Positions 16,410 through 25,251 of a stretch of 42,227 nucleotides of DNA are shown here, in pieces. The notes beneath the pieces are model-generated. The model was not told the DNA's origin, ran no database searches, and saw only the letters and a list, made by a program, of their open reading frames with translations. Every line of letters starts with the position of its first letter. Within the stretch, counting starts at the first letter, position 1. Location of the stretch: contig DEHZ01000003.1 of NCBI GenBank assembly GCA_002352205.1, positions 177,963 to 220,189 on the forward strand, written 5' to 3'. This DNA comes from Flavobacterium sp. UBA2787 (GTDB lineage: Bacteria > Bacteroidota > Bacteroidia > Flavobacteriales > Flavobacteriaceae). The position numbers and the translations under genes were made by a program.

Positions 16410-18179
16410 ATGAAATTTTTAGGAAATGTATTGGCCACCATCATAGGATTATTTGTATTCTTTATGATATTATTTTTTGGCTTAATGATTGTTGGAGCAA
16501 TTGCCGGAAGCGGTTCTGATGTTGCAAAAGTTGAATCTAATTCTGTATTGGTTTTAGATATGGAAAATGTGTCGTTAGATTACACCGGAAAATTCACCGA
16601 TCCTTGGGTAACTATTTTAAATGAAGAAGCATCAGTAGGTTTAATTGATGTGCTAAACGCAGTTGACAATGCCAAAACTGATGATAAAATTAAAGGTATT
16701 TCAATCTTAAATAGCAACAGTAGTTTAGGTTTGGCTCAATCAAAAGCTTTGAGAGACAAATTGATTGATTTTAAAAAATCAGGAAAATTCATTGTTTCCT
16801 ATGCGGATTATTTCACACAAGGTGAATACTACATCAATTCGGTTGCCGACACGATTTATATGAATCCTGTGGGCGAAATGGACTTTAAAGGTCTTGCTTC
16901 TGAAATCATGTTTTTTAAAGATATTCAGGAAAAAACAGGCGTAAAAATGGAAGTAATTCGTCATGGAAAATACAAAAGTGCGGTTGAGCCGTTTTTGGAA
17001 AACGAAATGAGCGAAGCAAACAGAGAACAAATGACTGCTTTGTTGAACTCGGCTTGGAGCTCGATTGTAAGTGACATTTCTAAAAGCAGAAACATTTCGG
17101 TAGATTCATTAAACAGTATTGCTAATAAATTATCGGCTAGAACTCCTGAAATGGCCAAATCTAAAAAGCTGATTGACAAAATTGGTTATGAAGATCAATA
17201 CCACGACGGAATTAAAAAAGCGTTGAAAGTTAAAAAAGATGAGGATTATAAAAGCATAGCTATTATGGATTATGCTAAAAACGTATCAAAAACGCCTCAA
17301 AAAATAGATTCTAAAGACAAAATCGCCATTATTTATGCTCAAGGTGAAATCATGGGCGGCGAAGGTGATGTAAATGTAATTGGTGAAGGTGCCATGAGAA
17401 CGTCATTGCAAGAAGCCAGAAAAGATGAAAAAGTAAAAGCAATAGTGATTCGTGTTGACAGCCCAGGCGGAAGTGCTTTGACATCAGAATTAATTTGGAG
17501 AGAAATTGAATTAACCAAAAAAGTGAAACCAGTTGTTGTTTCTATGGGTAATTTAGCTGCTTCGGGTGGTTATTATATTGCTTGTAATGCCGATAAAATT
17601 ATAGCAGAACCCAATACAATTACCGGTTCGATTGGTGTGTTTGGAGTATTGCCGAATATGACCGAATTGTCTAAGAAAATCGGAATTAGTACTTCGCAAG
17701 TAAAAACCCATGAGCATGCTATTGGCTACAGTCCATTTAAACCGATTGATGAAAAATTTAAAGAAGTAACTACCGAATCTGTTGAAAACATTTATACTAT
17801 TTTCGTAAACCGCGTTGCTACCGGAAGAAAAATGACTTTTGAACAAGTAGATGCTATTGCACAAGGAAGAGTTTGGACCGGAACTGAAGCATTGCAAAAT
17901 GGTTTGGTTGACAAATTAGGTGGTTTAGATGTTGCGTTGAGCGAAGCCGCTACCTTAGCAAAAATCAAAAAATACAAAACGGTAAACTATCCTGAATTTG
18001 ATAAAACATTTATGCAGTTTTTAGGAGACCAAAACGGAATTCCTTTTATGAAATCGAAAGAAGCTATGATTAAGGAAGAAATTGGCGAAGAAGCTTATCA
18101 AACACTACAACAAGTAAAAAGAGCAACAGCTCGAACCGGCATTCAAACGCTAATGCCTTTTGAGTTAAAAATTAAATAA
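16410..18179 (+). CDS. sppA: Signal peptide peptidase SppA, 67K type
   Basis: SppA is a membrane-bound Ser/Lys protease that degrades cleaved signal peptides. The 589-residue product has one N-terminal membrane helix (about 5-31) and two tandem Clp/crotonase-fold domains, as in the long E. coli-type enzyme. The general base Lys189 is in GKYKSAVEPF in the first domain, and the nucleophile Ser385 is in GNLAASGGYYIA in the second. Both catalytic residues are present, so it should be active. A leader of about 110 nt precedes it and a strong hairpin terminator follows. Confidence 0.96.
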   Translation: MKFLGNVLATIIGLFVFFMILFFGLMIVGAIAGSGSDVAKVESNSVLVLDMENVSLDYTGKFTDPWVTILNEEASVGLIDVLNAVDNAKTDDKIKGISILNSNSSLGLAQSKALRDKLIDFKKSGKFIVSYADYFTQGEYYINSVADTIYMNPVGEMDFKGLASEIMFFKDIQEKTGVKMEVIRHGKYKSAVEPFLENEMSEANREQMTALLNSAWSSIVSDISKSRNISVDSLNSIANKLSARTPEMAKSKKLIDKIGYEDQYHDGIKKALKVKKDEDYKSIAIMDYAKNVSKTPQKIDSKDKIAIIYAQGEIMGGEGDVNVIGEGAMRTSLQEARKDEKVKAIVIRVDSPGGSALTSELIWREIELTKKVKPVVVSMGNLAASGGYYIACNADKIIAEPNTITGSIGVFGVLPNMTELSKKIGISTSQVKTHEHAIGYSPFKPIDEKFKEVTTESVENIYTIFVNRVATGRKMTFEQVDAIAQGRVWTGTEALQNGLVDKLGGLDVALSEAATLAKIKKYKTVNYPEFDKTFMQFLGDQNGIPFMKSKEAMIKEEIGEEAYQTLQQVKRATARTGIQTLMPFELKIK

Positions 18180-18185
18180 TTACAG

Positions 18186-18222
18186 AAACCTGACAGCAAC
18201 TTAAAACTGTCAGGTTTTTTAT
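18186..18222 (+). terminator. Intrinsic terminator after sppA
   Basis: AAACCTGACAG (18186-18196) pairs perfectly with CTGTCAGGTTT (18207-18217) around a 10-nt loop, followed by T-rich sequence. Confidence 0.9.
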
Positions 18223-18254
18223 TTTCGTTAACAACTGTTTCCTTGCTAATTTAT

Positions 18255-18262
18255 TATTTTTG
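18255..18262 (+). promoter_or_regulatory. Candidate -7 box for the YhhQ-like transporter
   Basis: TATTTTTG matches TAnnTTTG and ends 11 nt before the TTG start at 18274, directly after the sppA terminator. It supports a separate transcript with a very short leader. Confidence 0.4.
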
Positions 18263-18273
18263 TTAAAAAAATA

Positions 18274-18963
18274 TTGGAAGCAAAAGACAAACTGTTTGCC
18301 TATAAAATTTATTTCACGCTGGGAGCCATGTTTATTGCTTCGTTGGTGGTGTCGAATTTAATTTTTCAGAAATTTTTTTATTGGGATTTTTTCGGTCTTT
18401 ATCGGTTTGAAATTTCGGTGGGAATTCTACCCTACCCTATTACGTTTTTAATTACCGATATTATCTCGGAAGTTTACGGGAAGAAAAAGGCCAATCAAGT
18501 CGTGACGGCTGGAATTTTTGCCTCAGTGTTTTCGTTATTGATTATTTATGTGGCAAATGCTGCTCCTGCAATTGAAAATTCTCCGGTTGATGACGCATTG
18601 TTTTCCAAAGTGTTTGGCCAGACAGCTTTGGCAGTTTTGGCATCGATGATTGCTTATTTGGCGGCACAATACATTGATATTTATATCTTTCATTTTTGGA
18701 AAAAAGTGACCAAAGGAAAAATGCTTTGGGTGCGAAATAACTTTTCTACTTTTACCTCACAATTTGTTGATACATTTGCGGTATTATTTTTGCTGTGTAG
18801 TTTTAAAATATTGAGTTGGGATTTGTTTCCCGGATTATTACTGAGCGGTTTTTTGTTTAAAGTGCTGATAGCCATTCTAGACACACCCGTTTTGTATGCT
18901 GCGGTTTATTATTTTCAAAAGCGATTTAACCTTGCTCGTGGCGAAGAGCTAAGTTTGGACTAA
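18274..18963 (+). CDS. Queuosine precursor transporter, YhhQ/VUT family
   Basis: This family (DUF165) moves 7-cyano-7-deazaguanine or related queuosine precursors across the inner membrane. The 229-residue product has about six hydrophobic segments and the family core VSNLIFQKFFYW, FEISVGILPYPITFLITDII and SEVYGKKKANQVV. The start is a TTG; the next ATG at 18328 would delete part of the first helix, and the residues upstream (KLFAYKIYFTLG) fit the family N terminus, so TTG is preferred. No queuosine synthesis gene is next to it. The substrate is inferred from the family only. Confidence 0.87.
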   Translation: MEAKDKLFAYKIYFTLGAMFIASLVVSNLIFQKFFYWDFFGLYRFEISVGILPYPITFLITDIISEVYGKKKANQVVTAGIFASVFSLLIIYVANAAPAIENSPVDDALFSKVFGQTALAVLASMIAYLAAQYIDIYIFHFWKKVTKGKMLWVRNNFSTFTSQFVDTFAVLFLLCSFKILSWDLFPGLLLSGFLFKVLIAILDTPVLYAAVYYFQKRFNLARGEELSLD

Positions 18964-18984
18964 CCGCTGAAAACGAAAATGGAA

Positions 18985-19056
18985 ACCCGTCTAGCCCTGA
19001 CCGACTGGTTAGCTCTCGTTTGAAAAACGAGACTAGAAAGGAGGGCAGGAATTACG
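18985..19056. repeat. Structured, GC-richer intergenic element
   Basis: The gap before the AsmA gene holds a nested inverted repeat: TCTCGTTT (19014-19021) with AAACGAGA (19025-19032) around GAA, and outside it GCCCT (18994-18998) with AGGGC (19042-19046). The composition is richer in G and C than the surroundings. There is no T-run after the stem, so it is not a simple terminator. It may be one of the dispersed intergenic repeats of the genus. Confidence 0.4.
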
Positions 19057-19104
19057 TAACCAAACACAACTATAGATTCGCTCCATATAAATAAATGTAA
19101 AATT

Positions 19105-21711
19105 ATGATTAAGAAAATTTTAAAAGGTTTAGGTATTTTTTTGTTGGTAGTCATTATTGCGTTGGCTGCTGCACCGTTTTTGTTCAAAGACAAAATCAAG
19201 GCATTAGTGTTGAAATCGATTAACGAAAATGTGGATGCCAATGTGGCGTTTGAAGATGTGAGTTTGAGTTTGTTTAAGAGTTTTCCGCTTGCGAATGTGA
19301 CTATTGACAAGTTGAGCATTATTAACAAAGCTCCGTTTGAAGGCGATACGCTGTTTTATTCAGGCGAATTGAACCTGAAAATGTCGGTGAAAGAATTGTT
19401 TAAATCGGATGGCGAAGCGATGGAATTGGAGTCGTTTTCGAGTGTTGATGGCATTGTGAACATCATTTTTAACAAAGACGGAATTGGCAATTTTGATATT
19501 GCTATGAAAGACGATAAAGAAGAAAAACCTTCGGACAGCAAGCCTTTTGCGATGAATATTCAGAGTTATTCGATTGAAAATTTGAAGTTTACTTTTTTGG
19601 ATGAAAGTTCAAAAATCAAGATGGTTGTTGATAAAATTAATCACACCGGAACCGGAAATTTTGCCGCTTCAAAACTGGATTTAGATACTGAAACCAACGC
19701 CATGATGAGTTTGGATATGGATAAAACCAACTATATGAAAGACGTTTCTTTAACGTTGGATGCGGTTTTGGGAATTGATTTGGAAAACAGCAAATATGAG
19801 TTTAAAGATAATGAAGCGTTGATTAACAAATTGCCTTTAAAATTTGCCGGATTTATTCAATTGGTGGAAGCCGGACAGCAATATGACTTGACGTTTAACA
19901 CCCCAACCTCATCGTTTAAAAACTTTTTAGGATTGGTTCCGTCGGCATATAAAGGTGATTTAGATAAAATTCAAACTACGGGAGATTTTAAAGTTTCGGG
20001 TTTTGCAAAAGGATTGTATTCTGAGACAACGATTCCGAAGTTTAATTTGGAAATTGCATCTAATAATGCTTCATTTAAGTTTCCCGACTTACCTAAAAAA
20101 GTGGAAAACATCGTCATTGATACAAAAATTAAAAACGAAACCGGTTTGATGAACGACACGTATGTGAACATTGATAATTTATCGTTTAAAATTGATCAAG
20201 ATGTTTTTAATGCGAAAGCAAATATTAGAAATGTTTCAGAAAACCCATTGGTTGATGCCGCTTTGAAAGGAACAATTAATTTAGGAAACCTCAGCAAAGC
20301 TTATCCAATTAAGTTAGACACGCCGCTTTCAGGAATTTTAAAAGCAGATGTAACAACAAAATTTGATATGCAATCGGTGGAAAAAGAACAATACCAAAAT
20401 ATTCAAAATGCAGGATTGGTTAGTGTAACCGGATTTAAATATGTGGATGAAAACGGCAAAGGAATGAACATTAGCGAAGCGATTGTTCAGTTTAATCCAA
20501 GTACGTTAAACTTACAGAAATTTGCGGCACAAACCGGAAAAAGCGACATTAATGTAAATGGTGTATTAGAAAATTTCTATGGCTATTTATTTAACGATCA
20601 GAATTTGAAAGGGAATTTCAACATGACTTCCAATCAGTTGGCTGTAAATGATTTCATGACAGCGGAAGAACCAACCAAAGAAGGTGAAAAACCGAGTGAA
20701 GCCATGAAGATTCCTGCGTTTTTAGATGTTACGTTAAACGCAAAAGCAAACACTGTTTTGTATGATAACTTAACGTTGAAAGATGTTTCCGGAAAATTAA
20801 TTGTGAAAGATGAACGAGTAACCTTAGAAAATGTGAAAACAAACATTTTTGGTGGTATGATTGGTGTGAATGGAAATGTTTCTACCAAAACAAAAGTGCC
20901 AACATTTGCAATGAATTTAGATTTAAGTTCTGTAAACATTAGTGAAACTTTTACACAGTTGGATATGATGAAAAGCATTGCTCCGATTGCTAATATCATC
21001 AATGGAAAATTGAATTCTACTATTAAACTTTCAGGTAATTTGGATGCGAAAGAAATGACACCGGATTTAAAATCATTAACGGGAGATTTGGTTGGACAAT
21101 TACTTTCTACAACGGTGAATGCTTCCAACTCAACTTTATTGAGTGCTTTGGACAATCAAGTGAATTTTATTGATTTGAAAAAAGTGAATTTGAATGATTT
21201 AAAAACAAGTTTATCGTTTGAAAACGGAAAAGTAAACGTGAAGCCTTTTGACATCAAATACCAAGACATCACTTTGAATGTTGGTGGTTCGCATGGTTTT
21301 GATCAAGCAATGAATTATAATGTAAAATTTGATGTACCGGCTAAATATCTGGGAACTGAGATTAATAGTTTAATTGCAAAATTATCTCCGGCTGATGCTG
21401 CAAAAGTGGAATCAATTCCGATTACCGCATTGCTTACCGGTAATTTTTCTAATCCTAAAGTAAGCACTGATACCAAACAAGCTACAACAAAATTAGTGAA
21501 TCAATTGGTGGATTATCAGAAGCAAAAACTTATTAATCAAGGAACTTCTGCTTTGGGCAATTTGTTAAACCAAAACAAAGATCCTAAAGACACTACAAAA
21601 ACCACAACTCCGGCAACAAAAGAAGAAGTACAAACCAAAACCGAAGAAGTTGTGAAAGACAAAGTAAAAGAAGGTTTAAACAGTTTGTTTAATAAGAAGA
21701 AAAAAGAATAA
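19105..21711 (+). CDS. AsmA-family envelope protein
   Basis: AsmA-like proteins span the periplasm as long beta grooves and are linked to phospholipid transport to, or assembly of, the outer membrane. The 868-residue product has an N-terminal membrane helix (about 7-27), then the typical start FEDVSLSLFKSFPLANVTID, and a long run of beta-strand repeats to about residue 800. The C-terminal AsmA-like part includes TTVNASNSTLLSALDN and a low-complexity Lys/Thr/Glu tail after residue 820. It stands alone, closed by a strong terminator. The exact lipid cargo is unknown. Confidence 0.88.
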   Translation: MIKKILKGLGIFLLVVIIALAAAPFLFKDKIKALVLKSINENVDANVAFEDVSLSLFKSFPLANVTIDKLSIINKAPFEGDTLFYSGELNLKMSVKELFKSDGEAMELESFSSVDGIVNIIFNKDGIGNFDIAMKDDKEEKPSDSKPFAMNIQSYSIENLKFTFLDESSKIKMVVDKINHTGTGNFAASKLDLDTETNAMMSLDMDKTNYMKDVSLTLDAVLGIDLENSKYEFKDNEALINKLPLKFAGFIQLVEAGQQYDLTFNTPTSSFKNFLGLVPSAYKGDLDKIQTTGDFKVSGFAKGLYSETTIPKFNLEIASNNASFKFPDLPKKVENIVIDTKIKNETGLMNDTYVNIDNLSFKIDQDVFNAKANIRNVSENPLVDAALKGTINLGNLSKAYPIKLDTPLSGILKADVTTKFDMQSVEKEQYQNIQNAGLVSVTGFKYVDENGKGMNISEAIVQFNPSTLNLQKFAAQTGKSDINVNGVLENFYGYLFNDQNLKGNFNMTSNQLAVNDFMTAEEPTKEGEKPSEAMKIPAFLDVTLNAKANTVLYDNLTLKDVSGKLIVKDERVTLENVKTNIFGGMIGVNGNVSTKTKVPTFAMNLDLSSVNISETFTQLDMMKSIAPIANIINGKLNSTIKLSGNLDAKEMTPDLKSLTGDLVGQLLSTTVNASNSTLLSALDNQVNFIDLKKVNLNDLKTSLSFENGKVNVKPFDIKYQDITLNVGGSHGFDQAMNYNVKFDVPAKYLGTEINSLIAKLSPADAAKVESIPITALLTGNFSNPKVSTDTKQATTKLVNQLVDYQKQKLINQGTSALGNLLNQNKDPKDTTKTTTPATKEEVQTKTEEVVKDKVKEGLNSLFNKKKKE

Positions 21712-21718
21712 AAAAAGT

Positions 21719-21755
21719 AACCCCAAATTGAAACGTGCAATTTGGGGTTCTTTTT
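21719..21755 (+). terminator. Intrinsic terminator after the AsmA gene
   Basis: AACCCCAAATTG (21719-21730) pairs perfectly with CAATTTGGGGTT (21738-21749) around AAACGTG, followed by C and five T. It also separates this gene from the convergent YceI-like gene. Confidence 0.92.
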
Positions 21756-21776
21756 AAAACTAAATAACTAACTCTA

Positions 21777-22301
21777 CTATTCTGTTTGTAAGCTTACAGA
21801 CAATTTAATTTCTTCTTTAATTTTTATCATTCCACCAATTTTATTAGGAGGAGTAAGATTGAAATCGCTGAATTGTAATGTTATATTTCCAACTAAGCTA
21901 TTTTTATTATATTTCAAAGGGAGATTTTTATAGATTTTTTGTTTTCCAACCAAGTTCAAAGTTAAATCGCAACTGTAATTTTCGGCACTCTTTTTAAAAT
22001 TTGAAAGTTCAATTCTAACGTTTGGAAATTCTTTTTCTTTTAATGTTTTTCTAAAATCATTGTTTAGAATAAAGTTGCCACATCCAAAACTTTTGACCGG
22101 AACACTGTGCGAGATTTTTTTTGTTCTATGGGGTTGATTAAAAAACAGCGTGTCTTTAGTATTCATATCGTAGTTACATTCAAAACCTCCAATTGAAGTA
22201 GTACCCTGAACAGTGAACTGTTTCGTACTGACCAACAGATAATCTTTAGGTGTTGAAAACAGTACTCCTGTTAAAACTAATATGAGACCAAAAACACGCA
22301 T
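21777..22301 (-). CDS. Diverged YceI-like periplasmic protein
   Basis: I choose the ATG at 22301 (174 residues) because the longer frame would overlap the upstream gene and hide the hydrophobic signal (residues 1-16, MRVFGLILVL). YceI proteins are small lipocalin-like beta barrels that bind isoprenoid or amide lipids. The family traces here are FTVQGTTSIGGF near the N terminus, FPNVRIELSNF in the middle, and FSDFNLTPPNKIGGMIK at the end, matching FKLTDYKITPPTALMGTVK of the neighbouring true YceI. It lacks the usual HDW and has three Cys (42, 74, 111). It is last in a three-gene unit with a barrel protein and YceI. Confidence 0.78.
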   Translation of the reverse strand: MRVFGLILVLTGVLFSTPKDYLLVSTKQFTVQGTTSIGGFECNYDMNTKDTLFFNQPHRTKKISHSVPVKSFGCGNFILNNDFRKTLKEKEFPNVRIELSNFKKSAENYSCDLTLNLVGKQKIYKNLPLKYNKNSLVGNITLQFSDFNLTPPNKIGGMIKIKEEIKLSVSLQTE

Positions 22302-22311
22302 ATTGTTTGTT

Positions 22312-23598
22312 TTAGAAAGCAATGACAGCCTCAGCAACAAATCCGTTAAACTTACCTTCGTTTAAGATATTTGTTTTAGCATAACCATCATACTTTTGAT
22401 TAACATATTCAAATTTAACCAAAATATTTTTAGTCATAAACCAACCACCACCAATATTGAAACGAGTCACGTCTACATCTTCGTTGGCTAGAGTTTCTCC
22501 AGTTACGTTGTTGTAACGACCGGCTACATATAGGTTTTCATTTTTACCGAAACGGTAAATTAACTCTGCTCCAAGTTGAGTAAAATCTCTTTCGTCTACT
22601 TCAGCTTTGGTTTTTCCGCTTACTTTTTCAACCATACCAAAGAACTCTAATCCTTTGTATTTCACAAACGGGTTAATCATAATCGCTGTCAACTCATTTG
22701 TAAATCCAGGAGTAATTAAACCTGAAGAGTAATTTGCAGAAGATGTAGCCAACGTGTTTTCCATTACAAAATAATATCTAGATCCTGCACGGTCACCTCC
22801 ATAAAGGTATGTTCTTGCAGATTGAGCAGTATTATATAAAGATCCTGTTAATCTGAAACGTAAATCGGTGTTCAATTGTTTATCATACCCTAACTTTGCC
22901 ATTACTGAAGGACTTGTTACACCAGGAGCGTTAGTTGTTTGGTTTAATTTACCATTGGTAGCTCCAAGCATAGCAATCCAACCATTTTTGCGGTAGTAAA
23001 CTTCTGCACCAACTTCTGTGGTAAAAGCATCCATGATATAATTACCTACAAATGGATTATAAATTGCTAACGCATTATCTGATCTTCTAAAATGAGCATC
23101 ACCATAATTGTTTTCCATGTGACCAATTTTGATGGTAAGGTTCTTCATTGTTTCTGCCATAAATCCTTTGCTGATAAAATCTAATTTATCAATTTGGATG
23201 TATCCGCCTTTTACATAAGGTTCCGGGTGGTGACGAGAAGAAAGATATGTTCTCAAGTGAAGGTTTACTCCATCATACAAGGCAACATCAATATCAAAAT
23301 TGGCTGTTGCTAAGTTAAAGTTGTTTCCTAAATTAGCTAATTGATTGGTATTAACACCATTTGTGTTTAAAACCGCATCAGCATTATTTTCATGATCTAA
23401 TGCTTGATATTGCAAAGCAAATGCACCACCGATTCTCACTTTTACATTTTCAAAAGTGGTAGTTGTATCTTTTGGAGCCTCAAACATGGATAATCCTGTT
23501 TTGTCATAAGGTCGCCAATTGTCTAATTGATACTGTTGTTTTTGTGCTATAGCTAATGTACTTATCAATACAAGAGCAAGTGTAAATAGATTTCTCAT
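22312..23598 (-). CDS. Outer-membrane beta-barrel, porin-like
   Basis: The 428-residue product has a signal peptide (cleavage likely after IAQ, residue 18). Almost all of the rest is alternating beta strands with aromatic ends, such as VKVRIGGAFALQYQA, FDIDVALYDGVNLHLRTYLS and NLYVAGRYNNVTGE, and it ends in Phe (FVAEAVIAF), as outer-membrane barrels do for BAM recognition. The pattern resembles phosphate-selective (OprP/OprO-type) porins, but I cannot see substrate residues. It lies between two YceI-type genes with gaps of 10 and 30 nt, so all three are probably one operon. Confidence 0.83.
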   Translation of the reverse strand: MRNLFTLALVLISTLAIAQKQQYQLDNWRPYDKTGLSMFEAPKDTTTTFENVKVRIGGAFALQYQALDHENNADAVLNTNGVNTNQLANLGNNFNLATANFDIDVALYDGVNLHLRTYLSSRHHPEPYVKGGYIQIDKLDFISKGFMAETMKNLTIKIGHMENNYGDAHFRRSDNALAIYNPFVGNYIMDAFTTEVGAEVYYRKNGWIAMLGATNGKLNQTTNAPGVTSPSVMAKLGYDKQLNTDLRFRLTGSLYNTAQSARTYLYGGDRAGSRYYFVMENTLATSSANYSSGLITPGFTNELTAIMINPFVKYKGLEFFGMVEKVSGKTKAEVDERDFTQLGAELIYRFGKNENLYVAGRYNNVTGETLANEDVDVTRFNIGGGWFMTKNILVKFEYVNQKYDGYAKTNILNEGKFNGFVAEAVIAF

Positions 23599-23628
23599 TT
23601 TTTAATTAATTAGAGGTTGATTTTAGAA

Positions 23629-24198
23629 TTATTTGAATTTTAGTGTAAAACTTATTTTAACATCATCACCGGTTTTAACGGTTCCCATTAAAGCGGTTGG
23701 TGGCGTGATTTTGTAGTCGGTCAATTTAAAAGAATAACTTCCTTCAAAAACAGGTTGACCTCCTATTGTAGTTTCTTTGATTTTTAGCGTTACCGATTTA
23801 GTTGCTCCGGCAATGGCAAAAGTTCCGGTAAAATTCCAAGTTCCATCTGCATTTTTAGTAGATGATTTTAAATCAAATTTTACAGTTTTAAATTGATTTG
23901 TTTTTAGTGCTTTGTAGGCATTTTTGTCCATTCCGCCTTTACCACTTTTAATGCTTTCGGCCGGCATTTCTACTACCAGAGAATTAATGGTTATCAATTT
24001 ATTTCCTTCAGTAGTTGCTACCAATTTTCCGGTAGCCGATTCTGAAACCATATCCCAATCGTGCAAACTGGAAGTTCCGGAAATTTTTAATTGTGGTTTT
24101 GCATCAAGTGTAAGTGTCTTTTGAGCGAAACCGAAGGTAGAAGTTGCTATGAAAATCAATAGCAAAATGCCTTTTTCTAGGTTGAATAATCGTTTCAT
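23629..24198 (-). CDS. YceI-family lipid-binding protein
   Basis: The ATG at 24198 gives 189 residues with a clean signal peptide (residues 1-25, cleavage after FAQ); the 19 extra upstream residues of the open frame have no signal character. The mature protein has the YceI pattern: ISGTSSLHDWDM (39-50), MPAESIKSG, a KTNQFKTVKFDLKS segment and the C-terminal FKLTDYKITPPTALMGTVK. The family binds polyprenyl chains in a lipocalin-like pocket in the periplasm. First gene of the unit with the porin-like barrel and a diverged YceI-like gene, with a Crp/Fnr-like palindrome upstream. Confidence 0.93.
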   Translation of the reverse strand: MKRLFNLEKGILLLIFIATSTFGFAQKTLTLDAKPQLKISGTSSLHDWDMVSESATGKLVATTEGNKLITINSLVVEMPAESIKSGKGGMDKNAYKALKTNQFKTVKFDLKSSTKNADGTWNFTGTFAIAGATKSVTLKIKETTIGGQPVFEGSYSFKLTDYKITPPTALMGTVKTGDDVKISFTLKFK

Positions 24199-24254
24199 AA
24201 TTGTGAGGTTTTGAATTATGAGACAAATTTCCGCCCAAATAAGCGTAAAAAACA

Positions 24255-24266
24255 TGACGAATGTCA
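24255..24266. promoter_or_regulatory. Crp/Fnr-like palindrome upstream of the YceI operon
   Basis: TGAC, four bases (GAAT), then GTCA form an exact inverted repeat 57-68 bp upstream of the YceI ATG. Half-sites of this kind and spacing are used by Crp/Fnr-family regulators. No standard TAnnTTTG box is seen between it and the gene, which would fit a promoter that depends on an activator. This is inference from one short site. Confidence 0.35.
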
Positions 24267-24330
24267 GTCTTTATTGAGAATATTACATCTAACTTAAAGA
24301 ATTAGTGTTCGAAATCGTAATAGTTAACAA

Positions 24331-25125
24331 CTAGATTTGAATTTTAACAACATAGCCTTCAAAGGTTCGGATATTAAAAACGGTTCCGTCTTGAAAAAGT
24401 AGATATTGTCCTTTTACACCTGAAAGTTTTCCTTTAAAGTTTGGTATTTTATCTAAACTTAGACTCGTTACTTTTTTAGGATAAGCTAATACGGGATAGT
24501 GCAGTTCGACTATATTTGGATCTTGATCTGAGAAATATTCTTTTACTTCTTGTGGTAAATAAGTTCCCGCTTTCAGTCTTTCTTGAATTAAGTCAACTTT
24601 AAGAATTTCATTTTTAAGCATTTTTTGCCAATTTGTTTTGTCAATATATTGATTTTTCAAGGCAACTTCGGCAATTCCGGCCAAATAGCGATTTGGAACT
24701 TCCACAATAGGAATGGCTTGTGAAGCTCCTTGATCTATCCAGCGAGTAGGCACTTGTGTTCCTCTGGTTACGCCAATTTTAACTTCGCTTGAAAGGGCCA
24801 AATACAAAACATGCGGTTGCAATTGTACTCTTTTTTCATACGTCAAATCGCGGTCTTCAATGTCTAAATGAGCCGTACTTAACTCTGGTTTCATAATCCA
24901 ATCACCCACAGCCGGACTCGACATAAAACAATCATAACAAAAACCTTGACGGAAAATTTTCTTTTTCTTTCCACAATTCAAACATTGATAACCTTGAAAT
25001 GTAATTTCCATTTCTTTGTCTAACAATTGATTGAGGTTTAAAAAACTGTTTTCAAACACCAAATAATATTGAATTGGATTACCGAGTTCGGTTTGCATTT
25101 TTGTTAGAACGCCTTCGTATGTCAT
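24331..25125 (-). CDS. DUF2797 zinc-ribbon-like protein
   Basis: The 264-residue product matches the DUF2797 type as I recall it. It has a four-Cys zinc-binding knuckle, CxxC at Cys48/Cys51 and CxxC at Cys63/Cys66, separated by a basic loop KKKKIFRQGF. The middle holds KIGVTRGTQVPTRWIDQGAS, which resembles the GIY-YIG-like segment seen in this group, and the C-terminal part is a small beta domain. Function is not established; nucleic-acid binding is a reasonable guess from the Cys knuckle and basic loop. It is divergent from the GH3-family gene. Confidence 0.78.
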   Translation of the reverse strand: MTYEGVLTKMQTELGNPIQYYLVFENSFLNLNQLLDKEMEITFQGYQCLNCGKKKKIFRQGFCYDCFMSSPAVGDWIMKPELSTAHLDIEDRDLTYEKRVQLQPHVLYLALSSEVKIGVTRGTQVPTRWIDQGASQAIPIVEVPNRYLAGIAEVALKNQYIDKTNWQKMLKNEILKVDLIQERLKAGTYLPQEVKEYFSDQDPNIVELHYPVLAYPKKVTSLSLDKIPNFKGKLSGVKGQYLLFQDGTVFNIRTFEGYVVKIQI

Positions 25126-25172
25126 TAAAAAGAAAGTTTGATAATTAAAGTCCTACGTTCACTAAAAATTAT

Positions 25173-25180
25173 TATTTTTG
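25173..25180 (+). promoter_or_regulatory. Candidate -7 box for the GH3-family gene
   Basis: TATTTTTG matches TAnnTTTG, 71 nt before the ATG at 25252. No good TTG -33 is visible. Confidence 0.4.
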
Positions 25181-25251
25181 ATGAAGTTGTAAAGTTAGGT
25201 TTTGTATTTTCAAATTTCAAAACATTCTTGAACTTATTTAAATAGAAAAAA

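Noticed and set aside
19037-19046. AGGAGGG as a Shine-Dalgarno site for the AsmA gene
   Set aside because: It is about 60 nt before the ATG, and Bacteroidota rarely rely on such sites.
20634-21155. 173-codon minus-strand frame inside the AsmA gene
   Set aside because: The plus-strand AsmA frame is full length and family-typical; the minus frame has no leader or recognisable domain.
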